Below, piece by piece: positions 1-5,742 of a DNA stretch of 7,837 nt; the stretch's first letter is position 1, and each line of letters opens with the position of its first letter. Under the pieces are notes generated by a model. That model was not told where the DNA came from. It was given only the letters and a program-made list of their open reading frames with translations, and ran no database searches. The translations under genes were made by a program, and so were the position numbers. The stretch is from positions 1 to 7,837 of the forward strand of contig JAENXM010000075.1 in the NCBI GenBank assembly GCA_016649525.1. Direction: 5' to 3'. The stretch is from Actinomycetota bacterium. GTDB lineage: Bacteria > Actinomycetota > Geothermincolia > Fen-727 > Anoxymicrobiaceae.

Positions 1-395
1 GGTTCGTTGCTGTTGGAGCGCTTTCAGTCGTCGGATGCGGGCAGAAGCAGGCGCCGTCGGTGAATTCAGGGACCGCGGAAAGTCCGGAGGAAGTGGTAAA
101 GGCGTTCTGTCAGGCGGTGATCGACGACAGGTACGAGAAGGCGGAGGGGTACTGGGACGAGGCGGGCAGGGAAAGGCTCGGTATTTCCACCAACAACCTG
201 ACAGAGGTTGTGAAGCTCGAGACCACGGGCTCGGGCAACAAGCGCCATGTGGCCGCCGAGGTCTATTACCTGCAGTGTGAGTCCGGCGAAAGGTTGAAGG
301 GCACTGACGATTTCGATCTGGTGTTCAAAGACGGTAAATGGAAGATAACCTCGGCAGAGGGCCCCAACTTCTCGATGATGCAGGGGGTGGAATGA
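1..395 (+). CDS. lipoprotein with NTF2-like (DUF4878-type) domain, 5' end missing
   Basis: The reading frame is open from base 3, so the gene begins left of the window and 130 codons are visible. The first residues are the end of a signal peptide, with the lipobox Val-Val-Gly-Cys and the lipidated Cys at 36-38. An in-frame GTG at 60 is therefore not the start. The mature part (AESPEEVVKAFCQAVIDDRY, then FDLVFKDGKWKI near the end) has the pattern of small NTF2-like/DUF4878 lipoproteins: an N-terminal helix pair, then a curved sheet ending in an aromatic strand. Such proteins sit on the outer face of the membrane and most have no known reaction. The stop TGA (393-395) is one base before the start of the next gene, also a lipoprotein, so the two are probably co-transcribed. 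The lipoprotein call is strong. The fold is a family-level inference and the function is unknown. Confidence 0.8.
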   Translation, partial: FVAVGALSVVGCGQKQAPSVNSGTAESPEEVVKAFCQAVIDDRYEKAEGYWDEAGRERLGISTNNLTEVVKLETTGSGNKRHVAAEVYYLQCESGERLKGTDDFDLVFKDGKWKITSAEGPNFSMMQGVE

Positions 396-396
396 T

Positions 397-1167
397 GTGC
401 GAAGGTCACTGGCTTTTGCAATCGGAACTTTTTTGATTTTGCTAGTCGCGGGGGCCGCGGTCATTTCCGGGTGCGGGGAAAACGCGCCCGCGTCGCTTGA
501 TTACGACAAGTCCCCGGACAACGTCTTGGTTGAGTACTGGGCGGGCGGCGGCCTGCCGGCGCCCTGGGATGACAGTATCTCCGAGTTCAGGCTGTTCGGC
601 GACGGCACGGTGATAAGGAACGACCCCACGGCCAAGCACCTGTTCCTGCTCAAGGGGTGGATAGGTGACGATGATGTGGGAAAGCTGCTCGAAGAGATAA
701 AGGAGGCCGGGTTTTTCGGGCTCAAGGATGAGTACATAAACGAGAGTGTCATGGACGGTGTCAGCCAGATCATCACGGTTAATCTAAAAGACGAAAAGAA
801 AAAAGTGAAAGTCTACATGACGGACGTCAGGGAATTCGATGCCACGCGGAAGCTGTTGATTGACTACCCGATGAACGAAGCGATGGCGGACTACGAACCG
901 GAGAAGGGTTACCTGGTGGTCCAGAAGTCGCGGGGCGGTCAGAAGGCCGCACTGGAGCCCTCAAACGAGCTGTACGGACTGCTCCCCGGCGCGGCCGCTT
1001 TGAAGGAGGCGGCCGATACAAGAAAGCCGATAGAGATAGATGGGGCGAGCCTTGCGAAGCTCAAGCGGTTCGAGTCGCAGCAGCAGTACGTGGGGTTTGT
1101 CGTCCAGGTGGACGGAGTTACCTACGAGGTCTTCCCCGTATACAAGCCGCGTTACCTGAACGAATAG
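397..1167 (+). CDS. hypothetical lipoprotein, 256 aa
   Basis: The start is GTG at 397, one base after the upstream stop, with a G-rich Shine-Dalgarno (AGGGGGTGG) ending 6 nt before it. An ATG at 395 is in another frame and runs into unrelated sequence. Residues 1-25 form a signal peptide (MRRS, a hydrophobic core LAFAIGTFLILLVAGAAVI) ending in the lipobox Ile-Ser-Gly-Cys with Cys26, so the protein should be lipid-anchored outside the membrane. The mature part is soluble. It opens with a strand-rich segment around residues 42-115 (VEYWAGGGLPAPWDD, FRLFGDGTVI, a WIGDDDVGKLLEEIKEAGFF helix), and a second half follows from about 150. I do not recognise a named family beyond its resemblance to other uncharacterised bacterial lipoproteins. 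It probably works with the preceding lipoprotein. No terminator is evident after the stop. Confidence 0.85.
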   Translation: MRRSLAFAIGTFLILLVAGAAVISGCGENAPASLDYDKSPDNVLVEYWAGGGLPAPWDDSISEFRLFGDGTVIRNDPTAKHLFLLKGWIGDDDVGKLLEEIKEAGFFGLKDEYINESVMDGVSQIITVNLKDEKKKVKVYMTDVREFDATRKLLIDYPMNEAMADYEPEKGYLVVQKSRGGQKAALEPSNELYGLLPGAAALKEAADTRKPIEIDGASLAKLKRFESQQQYVGFVVQVDGVTYEVFPVYKPRYLNE

Positions 1168-1171
1168 TTCG

Positions 1172-1203
1172 TGCGAAAATGGGGTCAGGCACCATTGCGA
1201 AAA
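1172..1203 (+). repeat. GGGGTCAGGCACC motif flanked by 8-bp direct repeats
   Basis: The core GGGGTCAGGCACC (1181-1193) lies in a 16-bp block (1180-1195) bounded on both sides by an exact TGCGAAAA (1172-1179 and 1196-1203). From memory, this core (reverse complement GGTGCCTGACCCC) recurs in intergenic DNA of many bacteria, often near IS200-like or REP-associated transposase genes. None is visible here. The direct repeats look like a target duplication or a pair of binding sites. The role is unproven. Confidence 0.4.
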
Positions 1204-1209
1204 ATATCC

Positions 1210-1238
1210 TTGACAACGGGCGTGTCTCCCTCTATATT
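1210..1238 (+). promoter_or_regulatory. sigma70-type promoter of the marR-ABC exporter operon
   Basis: TTGACA (1210-1215, a perfect -35) is followed after exactly 17 bp by TATATT (1233-1238, five of six matches to the -10 consensus). The start point is predicted near 1245, inside the adjacent operator. This leaves an untranslated leader of about 125 nt before the MarR start at 1373. It is the strongest promoter-like match I found in the window. It is predicted from sequence only. Confidence 0.8.
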
Positions 1239-1240
1239 GT

Positions 1241-1266
1241 TTAGCCATGCTAATTAGCATTGCTAA
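1241..1266. promoter_or_regulatory. double MarR-type operator over the transcription start
   Basis: Two 13-bp sites abut without a gap: TTAGCCATGCTAA (1241-1253) and TTAGCATTGCTAA (1254-1266). Each has the form TTAGC-NNN-GCTAA, very close to the SlyA/MarR consensus TTAGCAAGCTAA. The middle 14 bp, ATGCTAATTAGCAT, is a perfect palindrome, and the whole 26 bp is symmetric except for one base pair on each side. It begins 2 bp after the -10 box and covers the predicted start, so a dimer bound here would block initiation. The next gene downstream encodes a MarR repressor, so autoregulation is the natural reading. Confidence 0.8.
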
Positions 1267-1301
1267 AGTTTTGATGGATACCGGGCTGGAGCTGAAATAT
1301 T

Positions 1302-1356
1302 TTTAGACCGGGCTCTCAGCCCGGTTTGATATCCCGGCCTGAGAGGCCGGGCTAAA
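1302..1356 (+). repeat. palindromic two-hairpin repeat, copy 1 (in operon leader)
   Basis: This 55-bp element has outer inverted ends TTTAG (1302-1306) and CTAAA (1352-1356) and two hairpins. The first is ACCGGGCT/AGCCCGGT (1307-1314 with 1318-1325, loop CTC). The second is CCCGGCCT/AGGCCGGG (1333-1340 with 1344-1351, loop GAG). The two arms resemble each other in opposite orientation, as in REP/BIME-type elements. It lies between the promoter and the MarR start, so it should be transcribed into the leader. A further ACCGGGCT at 1280-1287 could be a degenerate half unit. It could also pair with 1318-1325 in competition with the first hairpin. Confidence 0.85.
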
Positions 1357-1372
1357 GCCATATGGAGGGCAT

Positions 1373-1849
1373 GTGAAAAACGACAGGAGGGCAAAGCTCG
1401 CAGGGGAGTTTCTGCTCAGCATTGAGAGACTTATGAAGGGTACTGGTGTTATCTTCCGTTCGGTGCTCGAGGACTACGACGTCACGCATGCCCAGTTTCA
1501 CCTGTTAATGGTAATCAAGGGTCGTAGCAAAACCACCGTCACCGAGATCTCCCGGCTCCTCATGATTGCGCCCCCCACTGCAAGCAGGATGATCGACGGC
1601 CTGTGTGCGAAGGGGCTTTTAAAAAAGGAGAAGGACGCCGCCGACCACCGCGTGACGCGCATAAATCTGACCGGCAAGAGCAAAAGACTGGTTACTGATT
1701 TGACCGAACGTCGCGCGAGGGTGTTGAGGGAAGTCTTCCAGGGCGAGGACGAAAAGGAGCTCGAGCGAACGGTTGGCCACCTTGGAAGGATAACGGACTC
1801 GTGTGTCAGCACAGTAGAGACAAGGGCAAGAAGGGGTCAGCTTGAATAA
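1373..1849 (+). CDS. MarR-family transcriptional repressor, 158 aa
   Basis: The protein has the MarR length and plan: N-terminal dimerisation helices (about 8-35), a winged helix-turn-helix (TTVTEISRLL at 54-63, recognition helix PPTASRMIDGLCAKG at about 67-81), a wing with the family pattern D-x-R (DHR, 91-93) followed by INLTGKS, and a long C-terminal helix. It should bind DNA as a dimer and release it when a small ligand binds. The start is GTG at 1373, with GGAGGG (1364-1369) just upstream at a rather short spacing. An ATG at 1371 is followed at once by a stop in its own frame. The gene leads the exporter operon, and its stop TAA (1847-1849) lies inside the first codons of the ATPase gene, implying translational coupling. 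The tandem operator at 1241-1266 is its likely target. The ligand is unknown, but an exporter substrate or toxic amphiphile is the usual type. Confidence 0.93.
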   Translation: MKNDRRAKLAGEFLLSIERLMKGTGVIFRSVLEDYDVTHAQFHLLMVIKGRSKTTVTEISRLLMIAPPTASRMIDGLCAKGLLKKEKDAADHRVTRINLTGKSKRLVTDLTERRARVLREVFQGEDEKELERTVGHLGRITDSCVSTVETRARRGQLE

Positions 1850-2849
1850 CGGGAGCAACGACGAAAACATAATAGAAGTGAAGGGGCTCGCAAAGAACTT
1901 CAACAGCCTCGTCGCCGTCGATAGTGTCTCTTTCGACGTGAAGGCGGGAGAGATCTTCGGTTTCCTCGGGCCCAACGGTGCGGGAAAGACCACCACCATC
2001 AACATGCTCTGCACCCTGCTCAAGCCGACGTCGGGTGGCGCCACGGTGCACGGGTTCGACATCCTGACACAGAAGAACGAGGTGCGCGAGTCGATAGGCC
2101 TGGTCTTCCAGGACCCCAGCCTGGACGACAAGCTTACCGCGCGCGAGAACCTGGAGTTCCACATGGTCGTCTACCGCGTTCCGCGCGATGTGAGGGAGAA
2201 AAGGGCGAGAGAGGTCCTGGATATGGTCGGCCTCACGAGGCGGGCCGATGACTACGTGGAGACTTACTCGGGCGGCATGAAGAGAAGGCTCGAGATAGCG
2301 AGGGGACTGCTCCACTATCCGAAGGTACTCTTCCTGGACGAACCAACTATAGGCCTCGACCCCCAGACCAGGAACTACATCTGGGATTACATCGAGGAAC
2401 TGAAGAAGAGGGAAGGGATCACCATCTTCCTGACCACACACTACATGGAGGAGGCGGAGCACTGCGACCGCATAGCCATCATCGACCTCGGAAAGATAAT
2501 CGCGCTCGACACTCCCGAGGAGCTCAAGAGCGAGGTAGGCGGCGACATCGTCAAGCTCGTGACCGCTGATGATGAGAAAGCCGAGGAGGAGTTCAAGAAG
2601 AAATACCCGGATATCGAGATGATCCCCGACCCCGAGTGCTTATGCTTCGAGGTGGAAAAAGGCGAAGAGTTCATCCCTGGTTTCATCAGGCATTTCGGGG
2701 TGGAGATTCTGGCGATCAACCTCCATAGACCGACGCTGGATGACGTGTTCTTGAAACTGACCGGTAAGGAGATCCGAGAGGAGGGGGCGGACGGGCTCAC
2801 GAACTTGCGATCCTTCATCAAGATGTCTGCCCAGAAGGCCAGGAGATGA
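1842..2849 (+). CDS. ABC transporter ATP-binding protein, DrrA/CcmA-like, 335 aa
   Basis: This is the nucleotide-binding subunit of an ABC-2 exporter and sits on the cytoplasmic face. Motifs in order: Walker A GPNGAGKTT (43-51), Q-loop Gln90, signature YSGGM (142-146), Walker B VLFLDE (162-167, catalytic Glu167), D-loop GLD (171-173) and switch His200. The C-terminal third (about 225-335), with RPTLDDVFLKLTG at 296-308, matches the DUF4162-type extension seen in daunorubicin-resistance DrrA and its relatives. The start is TTG at 1842, overlapping the marR stop by 8 bp and preceded by AAGGGG (1831-1836). An in-frame GTG at 1878 is the alternative and would remove 12 unconserved residues. It pairs with the permease 33 bp downstream. 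The substrate (drug, lipid or polymer) cannot be read from the sequence. Confidence 0.95.
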   Translation: MNNGSNDENIIEVKGLAKNFNSLVAVDSVSFDVKAGEIFGFLGPNGAGKTTTINMLCTLLKPTSGGATVHGFDILTQKNEVRESIGLVFQDPSLDDKLTARENLEFHMVVYRVPRDVREKRAREVLDMVGLTRRADDYVETYSGGMKRRLEIARGLLHYPKVLFLDEPTIGLDPQTRNYIWDYIEELKKREGITIFLTTHYMEEAEHCDRIAIIDLGKIIALDTPEELKSEVGGDIVKLVTADDEKAEEEFKKKYPDIEMIPDPECLCFEVEKGEEFIPGFIRHFGVEILAINLHRPTLDDVFLKLTGKEIREEGADGLTNLRSFIKMSAQKARR

Positions 2850-2882
2850 CGCCTGTGGGGGACATGAAACGGAGATGAACCG

Positions 2883-3830
2883 ATGGAGTCGATAACGGTC
2901 GAAACACCTGAGAGGGTCATTGGGGGGTCCGGTCTTCAAAGGTTCCTGACCGGTATCTACATAATCTGGCTCAGGGACTTCAAACGCTTCTGGCGCGACA
3001 AGATAAGGAGGATCACCGCCTTCATCCAGCCCCTTGTGTATCTGTTCCTGCTCGGGACGGGCCTCCAGGCGGCCTTTACGGTCTTCGGGGCGGAAGCGGA
3101 GACCAAGTACGTTTTGTTCATGTACCCCGGGATACTGGGGATGACCATCCTCTTCACCTCGGTGTTCTCGGCAATGTCGATCCTGTGGGACCGCGAGTTC
3201 GGTTTCCTCAAGGAGGTCCTCGTCTCCCCCGTCCCGCGCTCTTCCGTGGCGGTGGGCAAGATATTCGGCGGCGCAACGACCGCATGCCTGCAGGGCGCGA
3301 TCCTCATGGTAATCGCGTTCTTTCCCTGGTTCCTGGGGTTCTCTCTTACCACCCTCTGGAAGGTGCTGATGCTGATTCCCATCATGATTCTTATATCATT
3401 CGGGATGACATCTGTGGGTGTTGCGATAGGGGCGCGTCTGAAATCGTTTGAGGCGTTCCCACTGCTCATGAACCTCCTCTTGCTGCCCCTTTTCTTCCTG
3501 TCGGGCGCGATGTTCCCTCTCCAGGGACTTCCCGGCTGGATGACCGTTCTCACAAGGATAAACCCGCTCAGCTACAGCGTCGATATGCTGAGGGGCATCG
3601 CCCTCAAAGGCGTTCAGGTCGTAAGCACCGGTGTAAGCATAAGCCCGGCTCTCAGGGATTATATTACCAAGGCCCCACCGGCACTCAGGGCGGAGGTCGC
3701 GAAGCTCGCACCCCAGGTGCCGAAGTTCCAGGTCCAGGAGTACCCGATGTGGCTGAGCCTTGTGGTAGTGATCGGTTTCAGCCTCGTTATGCTGGTGGTC
3801 GCGATCCGGCAGTTCAGCCGGACGGAGTAA
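2883..3830 (+). CDS. ABC-2 type permease, DrrB-like, 315 aa
   Basis: This is the membrane subunit of the exporter. The start is ATG at 2883 with GGAG (2871-2874) 8 nt upstream. About six membrane segments can be seen, near residues 45-67, 78-100, 127-150, 160-185, 190-211 and 287-308. The ABC-2 hallmark between segments 2 and 3 is present (REFGFLKEVLVSPVPRSSVAVGK, split here as REFGFLKEVL at 104-113 and VSPVPRSSVAVGK at 114-126). So is the late motif FLSGAMFPLQGLP (205-217) followed by INPLSYSVDMLRG (226-238). The loop between segments 5 and 6 (about 240-287) is longer and more polar than I expect for compact DrrB proteins and should face outward. The gene is the last of the marR operon. The hairpin repeat at 3920-3975 follows the stop and may protect or end the message. 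Confidence 0.94.
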   Translation: MESITVETPERVIGGSGLQRFLTGIYIIWLRDFKRFWRDKIRRITAFIQPLVYLFLLGTGLQAAFTVFGAEAETKYVLFMYPGILGMTILFTSVFSAMSILWDREFGFLKEVLVSPVPRSSVAVGKIFGGATTACLQGAILMVIAFFPWFLGFSLTTLWKVLMLIPIMILISFGMTSVGVAIGARLKSFEAFPLLMNLLLLPLFFLSGAMFPLQGLPGWMTVLTRINPLSYSVDMLRGIALKGVQVVSTGVSISPALRDYITKAPPALRAEVAKLAPQVPKFQVQEYPMWLSLVVVIGFSLVMLVVAIRQFSRTE

Positions 3831-3919
3831 CCCCGAGAACGCCGGCGAGGAGTTGAGGGCGGGTATAGTCGCCAACAAGGACGGCGGTAAATGGGTAGCC
3901 TTAAACCTGACCTCTCAAC

Positions 3920-3975
3920 TTTAGCCCGGCCTCTCAGGCCGGGATGGAAGAACCGGGCTAAGAGCCCGGTCTAAA
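3920..3975 (-). repeat. palindromic two-hairpin repeat, copy 2 (inverted)
   Basis: This is the same element as at 1302-1356 in the opposite orientation, 56 bp. It has outer ends TTTAG (3920-3924) and CTAAA (3971-3975). Hairpin CCCGGCCT/AGGCCGGG is at 3925-3932 with 3936-3943, and hairpin ACCGGGCT/AGCCCGGT is at 3952-3959 with 3963-3970. The arms are almost identical to copy 1 and only the central spacer differs. It lies 90 bp after the permease stop, where it could act as a terminator or RNA stabiliser. Its right edge coincides with the point where the phosphoesterase remnant becomes readable. Confidence 0.85.
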
Positions 3976-4139
3976 TTATCTACGGGCACACTCACATGGC
4001 CGGAAGGCTCGAGCTTCCGATATCAGGCACCACCGCCATCAACTCGGGGTGCTGGCTTGATGATTCCGTGAACAAGAGCCCGAAGAACACCATCCTCGAG
4101 ATTGCGGACGAGGCCCGCCTTATAGAGGTCGAGTTCTGA
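3976..4139 (+). pseudogene. C-terminal remnant of a calcineurin-like metallophosphoesterase
   Basis: Read from 3978, the frame gives IYGHTHMAGRLELP, then TTAINSGCWLDD, then NTILEIADEARLIEVEF and a stop TGA (4137-4139), about 54 codons. Gly-His-Thr-His is the conserved GHxH metal-binding motif near the end of calcineurin-like phosphoesterases. In that family it is followed by an N-(T/S)-G-x-W stretch and a closing NT-x-x-EI-x-x-x-x-RL strand pair, all visible here in the right order. The N-terminal two thirds, including the DxH and GD/GNH metal motifs, are absent, and the frame is closed upstream by a TAA inside the repeat. An internal ATG at 3996 could start a 47-residue peptide, but it would begin after GHxH and lack catalysis. 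I read it as a broken gene, with the break exactly at the edge of repeat copy 2. Confidence 0.75.
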
Positions 4140-4206
4140 GACCTGGGCACTACCAAACGTGCTTTAAAAGAATATAGACTATGGGCAAGCGGCTCGAGAC
4201 AAAGAG

Positions 4207-4220
4207 GAACGCCGGCGTTC
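4207..4220. promoter_or_regulatory. perfect 14-bp palindrome upstream of the CoA ligase
   Basis: GAACGCCGGCGTTC is a perfect inverted repeat centred about 41 bp before the ligase ATG. It is followed closely by another GGCGTT (4223-4228). It could be an operator for a dimeric regulator or a small hairpin in the leader. No convincing -35/-10 pair is visible nearby, so the role is open. Confidence 0.35.
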
Positions 4221-4254
4221 AAGGCGTTAGGCATCAGACAAAGGGGGTTCTGCA

Positions 4255-5736
4255 ATGAGCGTTCTCCACATCCCTAAGCCGGACGGTACCTCGGAAAAAG
4301 TCCCCGTCACGCCCGAGAACACGAAGCGGTATATAGAGAGCATTCCCCTGTACCGCGACGACGACGATCCCCTCTTCTGGCCGCAGGAGAAGATAGCCGA
4401 GATGCAGAACGAGATGTTCAAGCGGCAGATGGAATGGGTCTGGGACGGGCACGACTACTACAAGAAGGTCTTCAAGGAGAGCGGCATCAAGCCGGAGGAC
4501 ATCCAGAGCCTCGACGACCTCGAGAAGCTCCCGCTCACCCACAAGAAGGACTACATGGCGGATCCGGACGGCTTCAAGCTGAAGCCGTCAAACCCGTCCC
4601 TCTACGACTGGGACTTCGAGGTCACTTACACGACGGGCTCGACCACCGGCGTTCCGACCCCCTTCTGGAACACCATCCACGACGCGCACGGCATATGGCA
4701 TATGCTCTTTCGCGGGGCAAAGCTCGGGGGCTTCCCGCCATACTCGCGGGGAATAAACCTCTTTCCTCTCGGGCCCGTCCCGCACATCGGTTTCTTCCGC
4801 GCCAGGGACGTAGGGATGATGGGCCTGGGCTCGCTCAACATGTACGGCTGTACCGGGATGATGTACCCGGAGTTCCCGGTGCACCGTACGATGGACTACG
4901 CGATGGACCTCATCGAGAAAGGGAAAGCCGAGGTCTGGCTCGGCATCGCCAGTTTCATGCGACGCTTAATCATGCAGGCTGAAAAGGAAGGTCGCGACTT
5001 CTCGGCTACCAAGCACATCCAGGCGCTCGGTGAGGCATGCCCGCAGGCGATGCGCGAGGATATGAAGAGGCGGCTTCAGAACATGGGAGCGGAGGATCCC
5101 TTCATAAGCAACTCCTACGGCTTCACCGAGATGCAGGGAGCTATGCCCGAGTGCACCGATTTCAGCGGATGCCACAACCCGTCCCCCAATCTCTACTTCT
5201 TCGAGGTCGTTGACGAGGAGACCGGTAGGCGCGTGCCCGACGGCGAGCGCGGCCTGTTCTGCATCACGCACCTGAATCGCAAGGGCACCGTCCTTCTCCG
5301 CTACGTCATCGGCGACCTCGGGGCCATAACGCATGAGCCGTGCCCGCACTGCGGGCGGAACGGCGAGCGCACGGTAATCGTGGTCGGCAGCACATACGCG
5401 ACCCGGATCTCCGAGCTGGTCAACCTGAAGGGCACGCTCATAAACCCGGAGATACTGCGCGACGAGGTGGCCAACACGCCCGGTGTCAAGGAGTACCAGA
5501 TCGTCTTCACCAAGAAGGACCCGGAGGACCCGTTCTCACTCGACGAGCTGATCGTGAAGGTCGCGTCCGAAGAGGGCTTCGACAGGGCGAAGATAGAGAA
5601 CGAGATCCAGACGAAGCTCGTGACCGCGGTCGAGATGCGCGCCAAGGTCGAGTTCGTCGAGATGGAGGAGATCTACGACCCGACGGTCGCGCTGAAGGCG
5701 TACCGCATCATCGACACGCGCCCCAGCGAGGGCTAG
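4255..5736 (+). CDS. PaaK-like phenylacetate-CoA ligase family protein (AMP-forming), 493 aa
   Basis: This is a cytoplasmic adenylate-forming enzyme. It should activate a carboxylic acid with ATP to an acyl-adenylate and transfer it to coenzyme A. The start is ATG at 4255 with AAGGGGG (4241-4247) 7 nt upstream. Visible motifs are the phosphate-binding loop YTTGSTTGVPT (125-135), LGEACP (258-263), YGFTEM (288-293, the aromatic/Thr-Glu adenine and Mg site), RYVIGD (349-354), CPHCG (363-367), which matches a possible zinc-binding pair seen in several PaaK relatives, and a C-terminal lid with LVNLKGTLINPEIL (388-401) and LKAYRIIDTR (480-489). Lys481 is the likely catalytic lysine. The length is somewhat above the roughly 430-440 residues of classical PaaK, mainly at the N-terminus. 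The hinge reads GSTYATRISELVN instead of the usual GRTDD-type sequence, so phenylacetate may not be the substrate. It appears to be a single-gene unit. Confidence 0.88.
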   Translation: MSVLHIPKPDGTSEKVPVTPENTKRYIESIPLYRDDDDPLFWPQEKIAEMQNEMFKRQMEWVWDGHDYYKKVFKESGIKPEDIQSLDDLEKLPLTHKKDYMADPDGFKLKPSNPSLYDWDFEVTYTTGSTTGVPTPFWNTIHDAHGIWHMLFRGAKLGGFPPYSRGINLFPLGPVPHIGFFRARDVGMMGLGSLNMYGCTGMMYPEFPVHRTMDYAMDLIEKGKAEVWLGIASFMRRLIMQAEKEGRDFSATKHIQALGEACPQAMREDMKRRLQNMGAEDPFISNSYGFTEMQGAMPECTDFSGCHNPSPNLYFFEVVDEETGRRVPDGERGLFCITHLNRKGTVLLRYVIGDLGAITHEPCPHCGRNGERTVIVVGSTYATRISELVNLKGTLINPEILRDEVANTPGVKEYQIVFTKKDPEDPFSLDELIVKVASEEGFDRAKIENEIQTKLVTAVEMRAKVEFVEMEEIYDPTVALKAYRIIDTRPSEG

Positions 5737-5742
5737 AACCTC

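Larger units (their letters stand above)
3831..4254. other. 424-bp intergenic stretch holding a repeat and a gene remnant
   Basis: No intact gene is supported here. The first 89 bp (3831-3919) are open in one frame (about 30 codons, ending at the TAG inside the repeat). They look mildly coding, with residues such as NKDGGKWVALNL, but I cannot assign them to a family. Then come repeat copy 2 (3920-3975), the phosphoesterase remnant (3976-4139) and 115 bp leading to the CoA ligase. That last part contains a palindrome but no convincing promoter. An 11-bp word GAACGCCGGCG occurs at 3837-3847 and again at 4207-4217, roughly framing the stretch. Confidence 0.6.

Noticed and set aside
1362..1376. 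Mini-ORF ATG-GAG-GGC-ATG-TGA just before the MarR start
   Set aside because: Only four codons, made of the Shine-Dalgarno itself and the ATG overlapping the GTG start. It is more likely incidental.
1619..2462. Long minus-strand frames opposite marR and the ABC ATPase
   Set aside because: They are antisense shadows in GC-rich DNA. The plus-strand frames hold complete, ordered MarR and ABC motifs.
3835..3924. Short open frame after the permease (NKDGGKWVALNL region) as a gene
   Set aside because: About 30 codons, no good start or ribosome site, and its stop is supplied by the repeat. It may be another remnant, but I cannot assign it.
3996..4139. 47-residue intact small protein
   Set aside because: The frame upstream of this ATG continues the phosphoesterase GHTH motif, so the ATG is an internal methionine of a truncated gene and not a real start.
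4150..4185. Possible promoter for the CoA ligase around TATAGACT (4173-4180)
   Set aside because: The AT-rich box resembles a -10, but no acceptable -35 lies 15-19 bp upstream (the bases there read around CTACCAAA), so I did not call it.
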